From assembly GCA_005879535.1 (NCBI GenBank), contig VBKI01000052.1:30232-94231 (forward strand): a stretch of 64,000 bases of DNA, in the 5' to 3' direction. The notes beneath the pieces were generated by a model that had not been told where the DNA came from, did not search any database, and worked only from the letters and a program-made list of their open reading frames with translations. Of the stretch, positions 42,764 through 51,286 are shown piece by piece. Origin of the DNA: Deltaproteobacteria bacterium. Its GTDB lineage: Bacteria > Myxococcota > Myxococcia > Myxococcales > 40CM-4-68-19. Every line of letters begins with the position of its first letter. Position 1 is the stretch's first letter. The position numbers and the translations under genes are program-made.

Positions 42764-43608
42764 GCTGGGCGCTGGTGCTGGTCGCGCCGCCCGAACAACT
42801 GGAGATCCTCGCCGCGGACCTGTTCGACCGCGGCGCCCTCGGCGTCGAGCTGCAGGAGCCCGGAATGCCTCTGATGCCGGGCACGCCGCCCCTGCCCGAG
42901 GGTCGCGGCCGCGCGATCGCGCACTTCGCCGACCGGAGCGCAGCGAGCGAATCCGCGAGCGCGCTGGGCGCGGAGCCGCCGGTCGAGATCCCCGAGGAAG
43001 ACTGGAACGCGCTGTGGCGGGCGCACCACCGCACGATGCAGGTCGGGCCACGGGCCTGGGTACATCCGCCATGGGAAGACCCGCCGGGAACCGGCGTGGC
43101 GGTGGCGATCGAGCCTGGCATGGCGTTCGGGACCGGGAGCCATCCCACGACTGCGCTCTGTCTGGAGCGCTGCGACGAGCTGCTCAGCGAGCTCCCCGGG
43201 TCCGATCTGCTCGACGTCGGCACCGGCAGCGGCGTCGTCGCATTGCTCGCGAAGAAGCTGGGCGCACGTCGGGTGGTGGCGACGGACAATGACGCGGTGG
43301 CGCTCGAGGCGGCGCGGCAGGGTGCGGCGCTGAACGGGGTGAGCGGCGTCGATTGGGCCTTGACCGCGGATCCGGACGAGGTGCCAGGCCGGTTCACGAT
43401 CGTGATCGCAAACATCCTCCTCAACACGCTCGAGGAGCTCGCTCCGGCGATCGCGCGCAAGCTCGCGGATCGGGGGCGGCTCGTTCTCTCCGGCCTTCTC
43501 TGCACCCAGGGCGACGACGCCGAGCGCGCGTACGTCGCGCAGGGACTGCGGCCCTTGGCGCGCAAGGAGCGTGAGGGCTGGCTGCGAATCGAGCTGGCCC
43601 GGCCGTGA
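42760..43608 (+). CDS. prmA: Ribosomal protein L11 methyltransferase
   Basis: 282 residues. An N-terminal ACT-like domain ends at the linker; the Rossmann methyltransferase has the PrmA signature AFGTGSHPTTALCLE, DVGTGSGVVALLAKKLGA (SAM motif I), ATDNDAVALEAARQGA and ANILLNTLEELAPAI. It trimethylates ribosomal protein L11. GTG start overlaps the M16 stop, and its stop overlaps rsmE, so the three genes form one tightly coupled unit. Length close to E. coli PrmA (293). Confidence 0.93.
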   Translation: MSWALVLVAPPEQLEILAADLFDRGALGVELQEPGMPLMPGTPPLPEGRGRAIAHFADRSAASESASALGAEPPVEIPEEDWNALWRAHHRTMQVGPRAWVHPPWEDPPGTGVAVAIEPGMAFGTGSHPTTALCLERCDELLSELPGSDLLDVGTGSGVVALLAKKLGARRVVATDNDAVALEAARQGAALNGVSGVDWALTADPDEVPGRFTIVIANILLNTLEELAPAIARKLADRGRLVLSGLLCTQGDDAERAYVAQGLRPLARKEREGWLRIELARP

Positions 43609-44333
43609 TCATCCATCGCCTCTTCATTCCCCCTGACCGGCTCGTTGCGGGACCGCGCGTGAAACTGACGCCGGACCAGGCGCGTCATCTGTTCACCGTC
43701 CTGCGGCTCCAGTCCGGCGCGGAGGTCGAGGTGTTCGACGGGCAGGGCGGCAGGTTTTCGGCGTTCGTCTCCGGCGACCAGCTCGAGATCGGTCGCGCGC
43801 TGCCGCGCGACCCACGCCGGCTGGACGTGGTGCTCGTCCAGGCCGTGGCGAAGGGAGAGAAGATGGATCTGGTGGTGCAGAAGGCCACCGAGCTGGGTGC
43901 GGCCCGGATCATGCCTTTGGCCGCCGAGCGCGCCGTCGTGCGGCTCGAGGCGGGACGCGGCTCTACGCGCGCCGATCGCTGGCGCCGCGTCGCGCAGGAG
44001 GCGGCACGACAGTGCGGGCGCGCGGACGTGCCACGCATCGACGCTCCGTCGCCGTGGGAAGACGTCTTTTCCCTGCTGCGAGCGGAGGCGGACCGGCGCG
44101 CGCTCCTGCTCGATCCGGCGGACGACGGCCTCCGGCTCGGCGACGCGGCTCGCGGCGTGCCCCGATCGCTGGTTGCCGTCGGACCCGAAGGAGGGTTTTC
44201 GCCCGCCGAGCGGCAGCGGGCCGTCGAGAGCGGATTCCTTCCGGTCACGCTGGGAAAGAGGGTCCTGCGCACGGAGACGGCGGGGCTCGCGGCACTGGCG
44301 GTCGTCCTGCACGTCAACGGCGACCTCGGCTGA
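43605..44333 (+). CDS. rsmE: 16S rRNA (uracil1498-N3)-methyltransferase
   Basis: 242 residues. N-terminal PUA-like part (IIHRLFIPPDRLV, LTPDQARHLFTVLRLQSGAE), then a SPOUT trefoil-knot domain: QAVAKGEKMDLVVQKATELG, VAVGPEGGFSPAE and TLGKRVLRTETAGLAAL. This is the standard RsmE layout. It methylates U1498 of 16S rRNA. The prmA-rsmE pairing is common in bacteria. GTG start in a GTGA overlap. Confidence 0.94.
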   Translation: MIIHRLFIPPDRLVAGPRVKLTPDQARHLFTVLRLQSGAEVEVFDGQGGRFSAFVSGDQLEIGRALPRDPRRLDVVLVQAVAKGEKMDLVVQKATELGAARIMPLAAERAVVRLEAGRGSTRADRWRRVAQEAARQCGRADVPRIDAPSPWEDVFSLLRAEADRRALLLDPADDGLRLGDAARGVPRSLVAVGPEGGFSPAERQRAVESGFLPVTLGKRVLRTETAGLAALAVVLHVNGDLG

Positions 44334-44367
44334 GCCGTCGGCGCCATACAACGATCGTGGCACTGCA

Positions 44368-44396
44368 TTGACAGCGTGGGCGCCAAGGTGTGGGCT
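44368..44396 (+). promoter_or_regulatory. Possible promoter upstream of the gene at 44414
   Basis: A perfect -35 TTGACA (44368-44373) is followed by a 17-nt spacer and a weak -10 TGGGCT (44391-44396). Only the -35 is convincing. Confidence 0.3.
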
Positions 44397-44413
44397 GTCG
44401 TCAGGAGGCCGCC

Positions 44414-44767
44414 ATGCCGCATTTCGCGTGGTCCGTGGCCATTCTGCTCTCCCTGCTGGCTTCCTCGGTGTTGGCGGACGTTGCGCCCGTCGCAGCGCCG
44501 GTGTCGGCGATCCTCGCGACCGAGGAGCACGTCTGTTCGGGCGCTTTCGCGCCATTGGCCTGGCGCGACGCCTCCGACGCGCTTTTCTTCGCGACCGGTC
44601 CGACGTCGCGGCTCGACCAGCACGAGATGTGGGCGGGAGTTTTGGCGCCGCTCCTCGCCGCCCGCTACCTGGCAGGCACGCTTCGCCTCCTGGGACTCGG
44701 CGTGCCGACCCAGACGCAGCTCCGGTTCACCCACGTCGGCTGGCGCCCGCGGTGGCCGTTCTGTTAG
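44414..44767 (+). CDS. Small secreted protein of unknown function
   Basis: 117 residues. Clear signal peptide (WSVAILLSLLASSVLA). The mature part has two cysteines far apart (HVCSGAF and the C-terminal WPFC), which could form a disulfide or an end cap, plus hydrophobic patches (LLAARYLAGTLRLLGLG) that might be membrane-associated. No family recognised. A strong ribosome site (AGGAGG, 5 nt from ATG) supports the start. It ends 7 bases before a hairpin that it may share as terminator with the convergent rhomboid-like gene. Confidence 0.62.
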   Translation: MPHFAWSVAILLSLLASSVLADVAPVAAPVSAILATEEHVCSGAFAPLAWRDASDALFFATGPTSRLDQHEMWAGVLAPLLAARYLAGTLRLLGLGVPTQTQLRFTHVGWRPRWPFC

Positions 44768-44773
44768 CGGCTG

Positions 44774-44790
44774 CCGCACCGGAGGTGCGG
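44774..44790. terminator. Bidirectional hairpin between convergent genes
   Basis: CCGCACC-GGA-GGTGCGG, a perfect 7-bp stem with 3-base loop, between the stop codons at 44767 and 44833. There is no good T-run, so it may act with Rho or just protect transcript ends. Confidence 0.4.
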
Positions 44791-44832
44791 ATTTGCGGCT
44801 ACGGCTTGGGGCTGTACAGGCCAAGAGATGCG

Positions 44833-45621
44833 TCAGTGCGCCCGCGCGTGCTCGAGGCAGTATTCCGTCAGCTTGCCATGGCACTTGTCCTGGCAGTCGC
44901 AGACGCGGAATTCGAGATTCGGATCGTCCGCCTCGCTCTTTCCGCACTTGGCGCACACGCGCGCCTTGCGCGGCTGCGGGGAGAACGCGGGTGCCGTCCT
45001 TCGCCGGACCGCCGCTGCGCCGCGCATCCGATCCCGTAGCGTGCTGCCACAGAAGAGCAGGAAGTCAGCCAGCGCCACGCCGACCGCCGCCCGGGTAGCG
45101 AGATCGCCGGTGATGAATGCGTAGACCATCAGGCCGCCGCTGAGAAAGCCGAGGTACTTCACCTTCACCGGAAGGATCAGCAGCAGGACCTCGTACTCGG
45201 GAAATTCCACGGCGAACGCCAGCAGCAGCGCCTCGGCGACGAAGCGCCCGCTCGCAGGTCCGACGACGAACGACACCGCGAGCGTCGCGAGAGCGCCGAG
45301 AAAGAAGAACATGTCGAATCGGAAGCTGCCCCACTGCGCCTCGAGCGCGGTGCCCATGGTGTGCAAGAACCAGAGCCCGAGGGCCGTCCAGAGCAGGCCG
45401 GAGCCGGTCACCGGGCCGACGGGAGCGAAGAGAAAAGTGACGATGCGCCAGACTTCTCCGCGCATCACCGCCGCGGGGTCCAGCCAGAGCAGGTGGGCGA
45501 TCTCGGGCCGGGCGAACACGAGCAGATGCAGGGCGCCCGAGATCCCGACCACCCAGAGGATGATCCCCTCCGGCGCGTGCCGCCCGAAGCGTCGATCGAG
45601 GCGGGCGAGGAGCTTCTCCAC
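44833..45621 (-). CDS. Rhomboid-like membrane protein without catalytic dyad, with a Cys-rich tail
   Basis: 262 residues. Six hydrophobic helices in the rhomboid/TMEM115-like pattern: a first helix (LWVVGISGALHLLVF), the loop WLDPAAVMRGEVWRIVTFLF, ALEAQWGSFRFDMFFFLG and VVGPASGRFVAEALLLAF. In active rhomboids the nucleophile lies in GxSG and the general base His in the last helix. Here the motif reads PASG and the last helix (GVALADFLLFCGS) has no His, so proteolysis is unlikely. The last 40 residues are a zinc-ribbon-like Cys/His cluster (CAKCGKSEADD, VCDCQDKCHGK, YCLEH). GTG start with GGAGG upstream. Possibly a membrane adaptor. Confidence 0.75.
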   Translation of the reverse strand: MEKLLARLDRRFGRHAPEGIILWVVGISGALHLLVFARPEIAHLLWLDPAAVMRGEVWRIVTFLFAPVGPVTGSGLLWTALGLWFLHTMGTALEAQWGSFRFDMFFFLGALATLAVSFVVGPASGRFVAEALLLAFAVEFPEYEVLLLILPVKVKYLGFLSGGLMVYAFITGDLATRAAVGVALADFLLFCGSTLRDRMRGAAAVRRRTAPAFSPQPRKARVCAKCGKSEADDPNLEFRVCDCQDKCHGKLTEYCLEHARAH

Positions 45622-45631
45622 GGGCCTCCAT

Positions 45632-45647
45632 TAGCATCGACATGCTA
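45632..45647. promoter_or_regulatory. Palindrome between divergent rhomboid-like and pdxH genes
   Basis: TAGCATCGACATGCTA is a perfect inverted repeat with 6-bp arms. It lies 10 nt from the rhomboid-like start and 14 nt from the pdxH start, and overlaps the TAGAAC -10-like box of pdxH. It may bind a regulator or simply carry two back-to-back -10 boxes. Confidence 0.4.
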
Positions 45648-45661
45648 GAACGGCGACCCCA

Positions 45662-46243
45662 ATGGATCCCATCGCGCGATTCGTCGAGCTGCTCGAGCGG
45701 GCGAAGAAGACGCCGGCGATTGCGGAGCCCACGGGGATGACGCTGTCGACCGTGGGGGTGGACGGCCGTCCTTCGTCGCGCATCGTGCTGCTCAAGGGGA
45801 TCGACGCGAGGGGACTCGTCTTCTATACGAATACGCGCTCGCGCAAAGGGCGCGAGATCGCCGCGCAGCCCGGGGTCTCGCTCATCTTCTGGTGGCCGCA
45901 GCTCGAGTCCCAGATCCGCTTCGAGGGAAACGCCGTGCGCGTGACCGAGGCCGAAGCCGACGCGTACTTCGCGACCCGGCCACGCCTCTCGCAGCTCGGC
46001 GCCTGGGCTTCGGACCAGAGCGCGCCGCTCCGGTCGCGCGAGGAACTGGAAGAGCGCTTCGCGGAGCTCGACCGCAAGTACGCAGAAAAGCCGGTTCCGC
46101 GCCCGTCGCACTGGTCCGGGTACCGGGTGACTCCGCTCGCGGTGGAGTTCTGGCGCAACCGGTCCGGCCGCCTGCACGAGCGCGACCTGTACACGCGCGC
46201 CTCCGCCGACGCGCCGTGGACGATGACGTTGCTCAATCCGTGA
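45662..46243 (+). CDS. pdxH: Pyridoxamine 5'-phosphate oxidase
   Basis: 193 residues. FMN-binding split-barrel fold with SRIVLLKGIDARGLVFYTN, SRKGREIAAQPGVSLIFWW, the conserved QIRFEGNAVRVTEAEAD and LGAWASDQSAPL, and the C-terminal HWSGYRVTPLAVEFWRN. FMN/PLP contacts are conserved. It oxidises pyridoxine- or pyridoxamine-5'-phosphate to PLP, which feeds the PLP enzymes LysA and DapC. It is short at the N-terminus, as usual for bacteria without the regulatory extension. TAGAAC lies 10 nt before the ATG. Confidence 0.93.
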   Translation: MDPIARFVELLERAKKTPAIAEPTGMTLSTVGVDGRPSSRIVLLKGIDARGLVFYTNTRSRKGREIAAQPGVSLIFWWPQLESQIRFEGNAVRVTEAEADAYFATRPRLSQLGAWASDQSAPLRSREELEERFAELDRKYAEKPVPRPSHWSGYRVTPLAVEFWRNRSGRLHERDLYTRASADAPWTMTLLNP

Positions 46244-46246
46244 CGA

Positions 46247-47644
46247 TTACTTGGGCGCCTTCGGGCCGACCATCTGCTCCGGCCGGACCCACTGATCGAA
46301 CTGCTCGGCAGTGACGAATCCGAGCTTGAGTGCAGCTTCCTTCAGCGTGGTTCCTTCCTTGTGCGCCGTCTTGGCGATCTTCGCCGCCTTGTCGTAGCCG
46401 ATGTGCGGATTGAGCGCGGTGACCAGCATCAGCGACTCGCGCATCAGCTTCCCGATCCGCTCGCGGTCGGGCTCGATTCCCACGGCGCAGTTGTCGTTGA
46501 AGCTCCGGCAGCCGTCGGCGAGCAGGCGGACCGACTGCAGGAAATCATGGATGATGAGCGGCTTGAAGACGTTCAGCTCGAAGTTCCCCATCGCTCCGCC
46601 GAGATTGACCGCGCCGTCGTTGCCGAGCACCTGGGCGCAGAGCATGGTCATGGCCTCGCTCTGCGTCGGGTTGACCTTGCCCGGCATGATCGAGCTGCCC
46701 GGCTCGTTCTCCGGAATCTTGATCTCGCCCAGCCCGCACCGCGGGCCCGACGCGAGCCAGCGGACGTCGTTGGCGATCTTCATCAGCGAGACGGCGAGCG
46801 TCTTCAGCGCGCCGTGGGCGAACACCAGCGCGTCGTGCGCGGCCAGCGCCTCGAACTTGTTCGGCGCCGAAGTGAACGGGTGCCCGGTGAGCTTCGAGAT
46901 CTCCGCGGCGACGCGGTCGCCGAACTCCGGATGAGCATTCAGTCCCGTCCCGACAGCGGTGCCGCCGATGGCGAGCTCGCGCATGTGCTGCAGCCCGCTC
47001 TCCACGTGCCGGATGCCGTGATCGAGCTGCGCCACCCACCCGCTGATCTCCTGTCCCAGCGTCAGCGGCGTCGCGTCCTGCAGGTGCGTGCGGCCGATCT
47101 TGACGACGTCGCCGAACTCTTCCGACTTGTGCGCCAGCGTGTCCCGGAGCAGCCGCACGGAGGGGATCAGGTGATCGACGACGGCCGGCACCGCCGCCAC
47201 GTGCATCGCCGTCGGAAAGACGTCGTTCGACGACTGTCCCTTGTTCACGTCGTCGTTGGGATGGACGAGCCGCTCCTCGCCGCGGCGGCCACCGAGGATC
47301 TCGCTGGCCCGGTTCGCGAGCACCTCGTTCATGTTCATGTTCGTCTGCGTTCCCGAGCCGGTCTGCCAGACGGCGAGAGGAAACTCGCCCTCATGCTTGC
47401 CCGCGATCACCTCGTCCGCCGCCTCGATGATCGCCTTGCCCTTCTTTGGATCGAGAACGCGGAGGTCGAGGTTCACCTGCGCGGCTGCGCGCTTCACCTG
47501 CGCCAGCGCCTTGATCAGCGCCGGAGGCATCTTCTCGCTGCTGATGCGGAAGTTCGTCAACGATCGCTGGGTCTGGGCGCCCCAGAGTCTCTCCGCGGGG
47601 ACCTCGATGGGGCCGAAGGTGTCCTTCTCGATACGCGTGGCCAT
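46247..47644 (-). CDS. fumC: Class II fumarate hydratase
   Basis: 465 residues. All FumC hallmarks: [75 protein letters not shown], and the signature [17 protein letters not shown] with the catalytic Ser loop. It converts fumarate to malate in the TCA cycle, also after the propionate pathway at the right end. An AAGGAG ribosome site 6 nt before this ATG chose the start over an ATG 54 bases upstream. Convergent with pdxH, 3 bases between stops. Confidence 0.96.
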   Translation of the reverse strand: MATRIEKDTFGPIEVPAERLWGAQTQRSLTNFRISSEKMPPALIKALAQVKRAAAQVNLDLRVLDPKKGKAIIEAADEVIAGKHEGEFPLAVWQTGSGTQTNMNMNEVLANRASEILGGRRGEERLVHPNDDVNKGQSSNDVFPTAMHVAAVPAVVDHLIPSVRLLRDTLAHKSEEFGDVVKIGRTHLQDATPLTLGQEISGWVAQLDHGIRHVESGLQHMRELAIGGTAVGTGLNAHPEFGDRVAAEISKLTGHPFTSAPNKFEALAAHDALVFAHGALKTLAVSLMKIANDVRWLASGPRCGLGEIKIPENEPGSSIMPGKVNPTQSEAMTMLCAQVLGNDGAVNLGGAMGNFELNVFKPLIIHDFLQSVRLLADGCRSFNDNCAVGIEPDRERIGKLMRESLMLVTALNPHIGYDKAAKIAKTAHKEGTTLKEAALKLGFVTAEQFDQWVRPEQMVGPKAPK

Positions 47645-47714
47645 GCGCGGCTCCTTGAGGGGCCCGCGGTGCATAGCGCCGTTCCCCGCTGCAAACAAGC
47701 GTGGGAAAGATTAA

Positions 47715-47742
47715 TTGACCGCGCGCGCAACCGACGTAGCGT
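47715..47742 (+). promoter_or_regulatory. Sigma-70-like promoter of the RDD gene
   Basis: TTGACC (47715-47720), 16-nt spacer, TAGCGT (47737-47742), 7 nt before the ATG. It sits in an A/T-rich patch in the otherwise GC-rich fumC/RDD gap. Confidence 0.6.
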
Positions 47743-47749
47743 TCGCCGC

Positions 47750-48298
47750 ATGCAGCGCAGGCCGCTCGATTCGGGACCGGCGTCGCCCGTGAGCGTCGCC
47801 ATCTCCGACGTGCCCGTCGCGCCGGTGGCGGTGTCCTTCGCCTCCGACCCACCTCCTCGCGTTGCGGCACCCACTCGCCGCACGGGATGGGCGTCGAGAA
47901 CGAGGCGGCTGGCGGGCTGGGCGATCGATCTCGCCGGCATTGCAACATGGCTCGTGCTCCAGTTGGTCATCGCCGCGCGGCTCGCGGCGGGCCGGTCGCT
48001 GTCCGAGACGGTGCTCGTCACGCCCGGGCCGTGGCTCGGCGCCGCCGCCGTCCTTGCGCTCGCCTGGTCCTGGATCTTCGTGGCTCTGTGGGGTCGCACT
48101 CCGGGAATGGCGCTGACCGGACAGCGTCTGCACACCCTGGACGGCCCCGCGCCAGGACCGCTCACGGCGTTCGTGCGTGCCGTTCTATCGCTCTTCTCCG
48201 CGTCGCTTGGCCTGTCCGGCTTCGTGCTCGCGTTGGCCGATCCGCGAAGACAGACGCTGCACGACAAGCTCTGCCGGTGCGTCGCTGTCGTTGACTGA
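47750..48298 (+). CDS. RDD family membrane protein
   Basis: 182 residues. A Pro/Val-rich N-terminal stretch (about 1-45), then an RDD domain with the defining Arg/Asp-Asp-type motif in RLAGWAIDLAGIATW, and two to three more helices including GRTPGMALTGQRLHTL and a final DPRRQTLHDKLCRCVAVV. Members are membrane proteins, some of them cation antiporters or small-molecule transporters; role here unknown. Promoter directly upstream. Confidence 0.8.
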   Translation: MQRRPLDSGPASPVSVAISDVPVAPVAVSFASDPPPRVAAPTRRTGWASRTRRLAGWAIDLAGIATWLVLQLVIAARLAAGRSLSETVLVTPGPWLGAAAVLALAWSWIFVALWGRTPGMALTGQRLHTLDGPAPGPLTAFVRAVLSLFSASLGLSGFVLALADPRRQTLHDKLCRCVAVVD

Positions 48299-48320
48299 GC
48301 CGCTGCGTCGCCGTTAGGCT
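48291..48320 (+). promoter_or_regulatory. Sigma-70-like promoter for the gene at 48329
   Basis: TTGACT (48291-48296), 18-nt spacer, TAGGCT (48315-48320), 8 nt before the GTG start. The -35 overlaps the RDD stop codon. Confidence 0.55.
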
Positions 48321-48328
48321 GCGCGCCC

Positions 48329-48658
48329 GTGGCTGAAGCGAAACAGTACATACTCCCCATGCCGAGACGGCGGGGAGTCATTTTCTTCCTCCTCGCGAAC
48401 GTCTTCGCCTTCGCGCTCTGCGCGTCCATCTGGGCGCTGTTCTGGTACGGGGACTTCTTCACGCCTGCCGCCCGCGCCATCTGGGGCTTCCTCGCCGCAC
48501 ACTCCGGCTGGACCGTCGGGGCCGCGCTCTCGCCGCTCTTCGCCGCCCTCGTTCTCGGCTACGGCTACATGCGCCGGGCGATGGCGCGCCGCGCACGCGA
48601 GAAGGCCGAGACGCTGGCGCTGGCCGCGCAGCGCGCCGGGACGCAGCTCCCGCACTAG
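48329..48658 (+). CDS. Small membrane protein of unknown function
   Basis: 109 residues with two hydrophobic helices (GVIFFLLANVFAFALCASIW and WTVGAALSPLFAALVLGYGY) and a basic coiled tail (RRAMARRAREKAETLALAA). No family recognised. GTG start just downstream of a good promoter, no ribosome site. It is followed after one base by the next gene, so the two probably form an operon. Confidence 0.6.
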   Translation: MAEAKQYILPMPRRRGVIFFLLANVFAFALCASIWALFWYGDFFTPAARAIWGFLAAHSGWTVGAALSPLFAALVLGYGYMRRAMARRAREKAETLALAAQRAGTQLPH

Positions 48659-48659
48659 C

Positions 48660-49685
48660 TTGCTGCCCCTCCTGCTCGCAGCCGCGGTGCTGGTGCCCGC
48701 GTCCCCGGACGCAGTGCTCTCCATCGAGGATGTGTCGGGGCTGCGCGCGCTGCTGGAGAAGGCCGGCACGCACGCGCCATCCCTCGGCCCGCACCCGATC
48801 GGCTCGACTTTGAGCGACCGCCTGGGGGTCGACCTGCTCTCCGAATCGGCGGAGTGGGGTCTCGCGGCGCGCGGAGCGCGACTGGTCGTCTTTTCGCGTG
48901 ATGGAATGGGGCTGGCTGCGCCGGTCCACGACGCGGGTGCGGCGAAAAAAATGCTCGCGACATGGCTGGGCCAGAAGCCACGTCGTGCCGGCCGGATCGC
49001 GGGAGGGCGCCTCTTGACGGCGTCCGGCGCCAACCCGACGGCGGTGCTGGCGGCGATGTCGCGTTCTTCCCCGCTGCCTGCCGGTCTGGCTAGCCGCGCA
49101 AAGGGGCCCGTCTGGCTCTGGATGCGACTCGCCCCTCCGTTGCACGCGGTCCTGCTCTCGCTCGATGCCAGCGGTGCCGGCTTGATGGGGCGCGGACTGG
49201 TCACGGCCAATGGACCCATTCTCGCCGGGGCAGCGCCGTCCGGATGCGCGGAGGGCATCGCCTGCCTGCGCGCCGGTGTCACTCCCGCGGGACGCGACGC
49301 GATCGCGCTCGGTCTCGAGCGGCTCGGATTCCAGCGACAGCCGGACCTGGCGAGCGCGGCGAGAGTGGAGGAGCGTCTCGAGGCGGGCGACGCGCACGCT
49401 CTCTCCGACGGGCGCTCGCTCCCGCGCGCGACTCGCCTGCTGGGCGCGTTCGACACACCCCCGTCTGCGGGCCCTCTGCTCGAGATCACGGTCGTGCTTG
49501 CCGCCCTAGAGAGCGTCCTCGCTACGCTCTCGCCGCTCGACGCGCTGCGCGGCCCGCTCGCCGCCGGGGCATATGCCGCCCACCTCCTGTACGGGCCGCT
49601 GCTGCGCAATGCCGGCCCGCTGACGTTGACCGGAAACCCGCGCGGAGCTGGAGCGGAGCTCGAGCTGCGACTTCCCCTGCGCTGA
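48660..49685 (+). CDS. Secreted protein of unknown function
   Basis: 341 residues from a TTG one base after the previous stop. Hydrophobic signal (LPLLLAAAVLVPASP). The mature part alternates helices and beta pieces (SRDGMGLAAPVHDAG, GPVWLWMRLAPPLHAV, LTGNPRGAGAELELRLPL); it ends in beta-rich sequence. No known domain seen. It resembles other myxobacterial periplasmic proteins with internal-duplication-style layout, but I cannot name it. The start codon is uncertain. Confidence 0.55.
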   Translation: MLPLLLAAAVLVPASPDAVLSIEDVSGLRALLEKAGTHAPSLGPHPIGSTLSDRLGVDLLSESAEWGLAARGARLVVFSRDGMGLAAPVHDAGAAKKMLATWLGQKPRRAGRIAGGRLLTASGANPTAVLAAMSRSSPLPAGLASRAKGPVWLWMRLAPPLHAVLLSLDASGAGLMGRGLVTANGPILAGAAPSGCAEGIACLRAGVTPAGRDAIALGLERLGFQRQPDLASAARVEERLEAGDAHALSDGRSLPRATRLLGAFDTPPSAGPLLEITVVLAALESVLATLSPLDALRGPLAAGAYAAHLLYGPLLRNAGPLTLTGNPRGAGAELELRLPLR

Positions 49686-49693
49686 AGAGCCCG

Positions 49694-51283
49694 TCAGTCG
49701 CCTTCGTAGATCCCGACTGCGCCGCGCCGGAACGCGACCAGGATCCGCCGCTTGGATGTCGCCGTCGCCGGCTGCACCTGGATGTCCCAGACGGCGCTGT
49801 TCGTCTGCGCTCCTAGTCCGCGGTAGTGCAGCACGGTCCCGTCGGGCTTGATGCGCGTCACGCCGAAACCGGCGTCCCGATAGCCGACCCAGACGCTGTC
49901 GTCGACCGGATCCTTGGCCAGCGCGCCCACGGCCTTCGTGGGCAGCACCGAGGTGGCGTCCGCCTTGTAGTGACCGTCGTGGTCGATCAACCGCAATCCG
50001 TTGGTGGAGGAACCGATCCACGCGTCGCCGTTGGTCATCACCGCGATCGCGGTGACGTTGTCGAATACCCAGTCGTCCGGATTGCGGAAGTCCGGGTCCG
50101 AGGCGAGCCAGTCGCCGTGCGCCGCGTCCCGCCGCTCGGTGACCGGATCCGGCCAGATGTCCATCCGGTTCCAGAACGCCGCCTGCGCCGCGGGATCGTC
50201 GGCGATGTTCGCCGCACTGTGCCCTTTGCTCACGTACAGCTCGGTCTGGAGCTCCGCGGCGTAATAGTCGCCGAGGTTCTCGCCGAAGCGGAAGCGCGTG
50301 GTCCGGGCGAATCCTCCGAACCAGACGTCAAAGAACGTATTGCCCGCCTTGTCGACGTGCGGCCAGGTGTCGATCGCGATCCCGTAATAGAGGTCGGTGA
50401 TGAACCAGCCGTGCTTCTCGTTGATCGCCGGATGCACGTGCTCGACGTTGCCGGAGCACCAGGGTTGTCCGTTGCACCCCGGATCGCCGGTGTAGTCGGC
50501 GTGACCCACGGCGAAGCCGTGGTTTCCGCCGAACCAGACGTAGTTGGTCCCCCGCTGCCAGACGACGCGGTAGATGAAGCAGAGCTTCTCCCGTCCCGCC
50601 AGCTCGTTCGACACCACTCCCGGTCCGCTGAAGATGTCGTAGTGGGCAACCTTGATGCCTTGGCCGTTCAACACGAGCTTGTCCGCGTCACCGCTCTTGT
50701 AGACGGACGGGTCCGCCTTGGCGTGGTTGTCGCCGTACCGATCCCACTCGCTCTCGCAGTCGCCCTTGCCGCCGTAGCCGACGAAGGCGCTCGAGCCGGG
50801 ACCGCCGGAGATGCTGAGGACGGGTGTCTGATCCAGGCTCGGATTGGTTTCCGCCGGCCAACCTCCGGGCAGATATCCGTAGGGATGCAAGCCGTCGGCG
50901 AGCGTGAACTGCTGGAACCGTCCGCTTCCGCCGCGCTGGACGAACACGCCCGCGTTCCGGCCGGCGACCCAGATGTTTCCGTCCTCGTCGGCGGAAGCCC
51001 CCATCACGGTGCCGGAGGGCAGCCCGTCGGTCGCGAAGCGCCAGCCTGCGCTGTCGGAGATCGTCTTCACTTCGCCCGCGCTCCACGGGCCGGCGTCGGT
51101 TCCGCCGTCGATGCCGCCGTCCATTCCGGCGTCGTCGAACCCGCCGTCCACACCGCCGTCGTAGCCGGCGTCCTCGTGCGAGTCCTGCGGCGGGATCACT
51201 TCCTTTGATCCGCCATTTCCATGACCACATGCGACCGCCACCGCAATCGCGACTACCGCCCCCGCCACCACGCACCAGCGCAT
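49694..51283 (-). CDS. Lipoprotein with Asp/Gly linker and propeller-like repeats, copy 2
   Basis: 529 residues. Lipoprotein-type signal (VVAIAVAVACGHG), an Asp/Gly linker (DAGYDGGVDGGFDDAG), then a globular domain of about 430 residues with repeats that recall two-component-regulator-type beta-propellers: VMGASADEDGNIWVAG, YVWFGGNHGFAVGHA, AIAVMTNGDAWIGSS and KDPVDDSVWVGYRDAG. Each repeat has an aromatic or Trp followed by Gly, as in ligand-binding propeller blades. It is clearly homologous to the upstream gene. Surface exposed, ligand unknown. It starts 3 bases after the upstream stop. Confidence 0.78.
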   Translation of the reverse strand: MRWCVVAGAVVAIAVAVACGHGNGGSKEVIPPQDSHEDAGYDGGVDGGFDDAGMDGGIDGGTDAGPWSAGEVKTISDSAGWRFATDGLPSGTVMGASADEDGNIWVAGRNAGVFVQRGGSGRFQQFTLADGLHPYGYLPGGWPAETNPSLDQTPVLSISGGPGSSAFVGYGGKGDCESEWDRYGDNHAKADPSVYKSGDADKLVLNGQGIKVAHYDIFSGPGVVSNELAGREKLCFIYRVVWQRGTNYVWFGGNHGFAVGHADYTGDPGCNGQPWCSGNVEHVHPAINEKHGWFITDLYYGIAIDTWPHVDKAGNTFFDVWFGGFARTTRFRFGENLGDYYAAELQTELYVSKGHSAANIADDPAAQAAFWNRMDIWPDPVTERRDAAHGDWLASDPDFRNPDDWVFDNVTAIAVMTNGDAWIGSSTNGLRLIDHDGHYKADATSVLPTKAVGALAKDPVDDSVWVGYRDAGFGVTRIKPDGTVLHYRGLGAQTNSAVWDIQVQPATATSKRRILVAFRRGAVGIYEGD

Positions 51284-51286
51284 CGC

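Noticed and set aside
40114..43608. 1164-codon open frame on the plus strand
   Set aside because: Its first 880 codons are a shadow of the M16 gene; only the last part (from 42760) is the prmA frame.
44357..44373. Possible sigma-54 promoter (TGGCAC ... TTGA)
   Set aside because: The spacing between the GG and the second dinucleotide is off by one and the GC at -12 is missing.
51087..51190. Short repeats in the Asp/Gly linker regions that look like a repeat array
   Set aside because: They encode degenerate DGG/DAG linkers in frame; unit lengths vary and there are no spacers, so not CRISPR or a tandem repeat of note.
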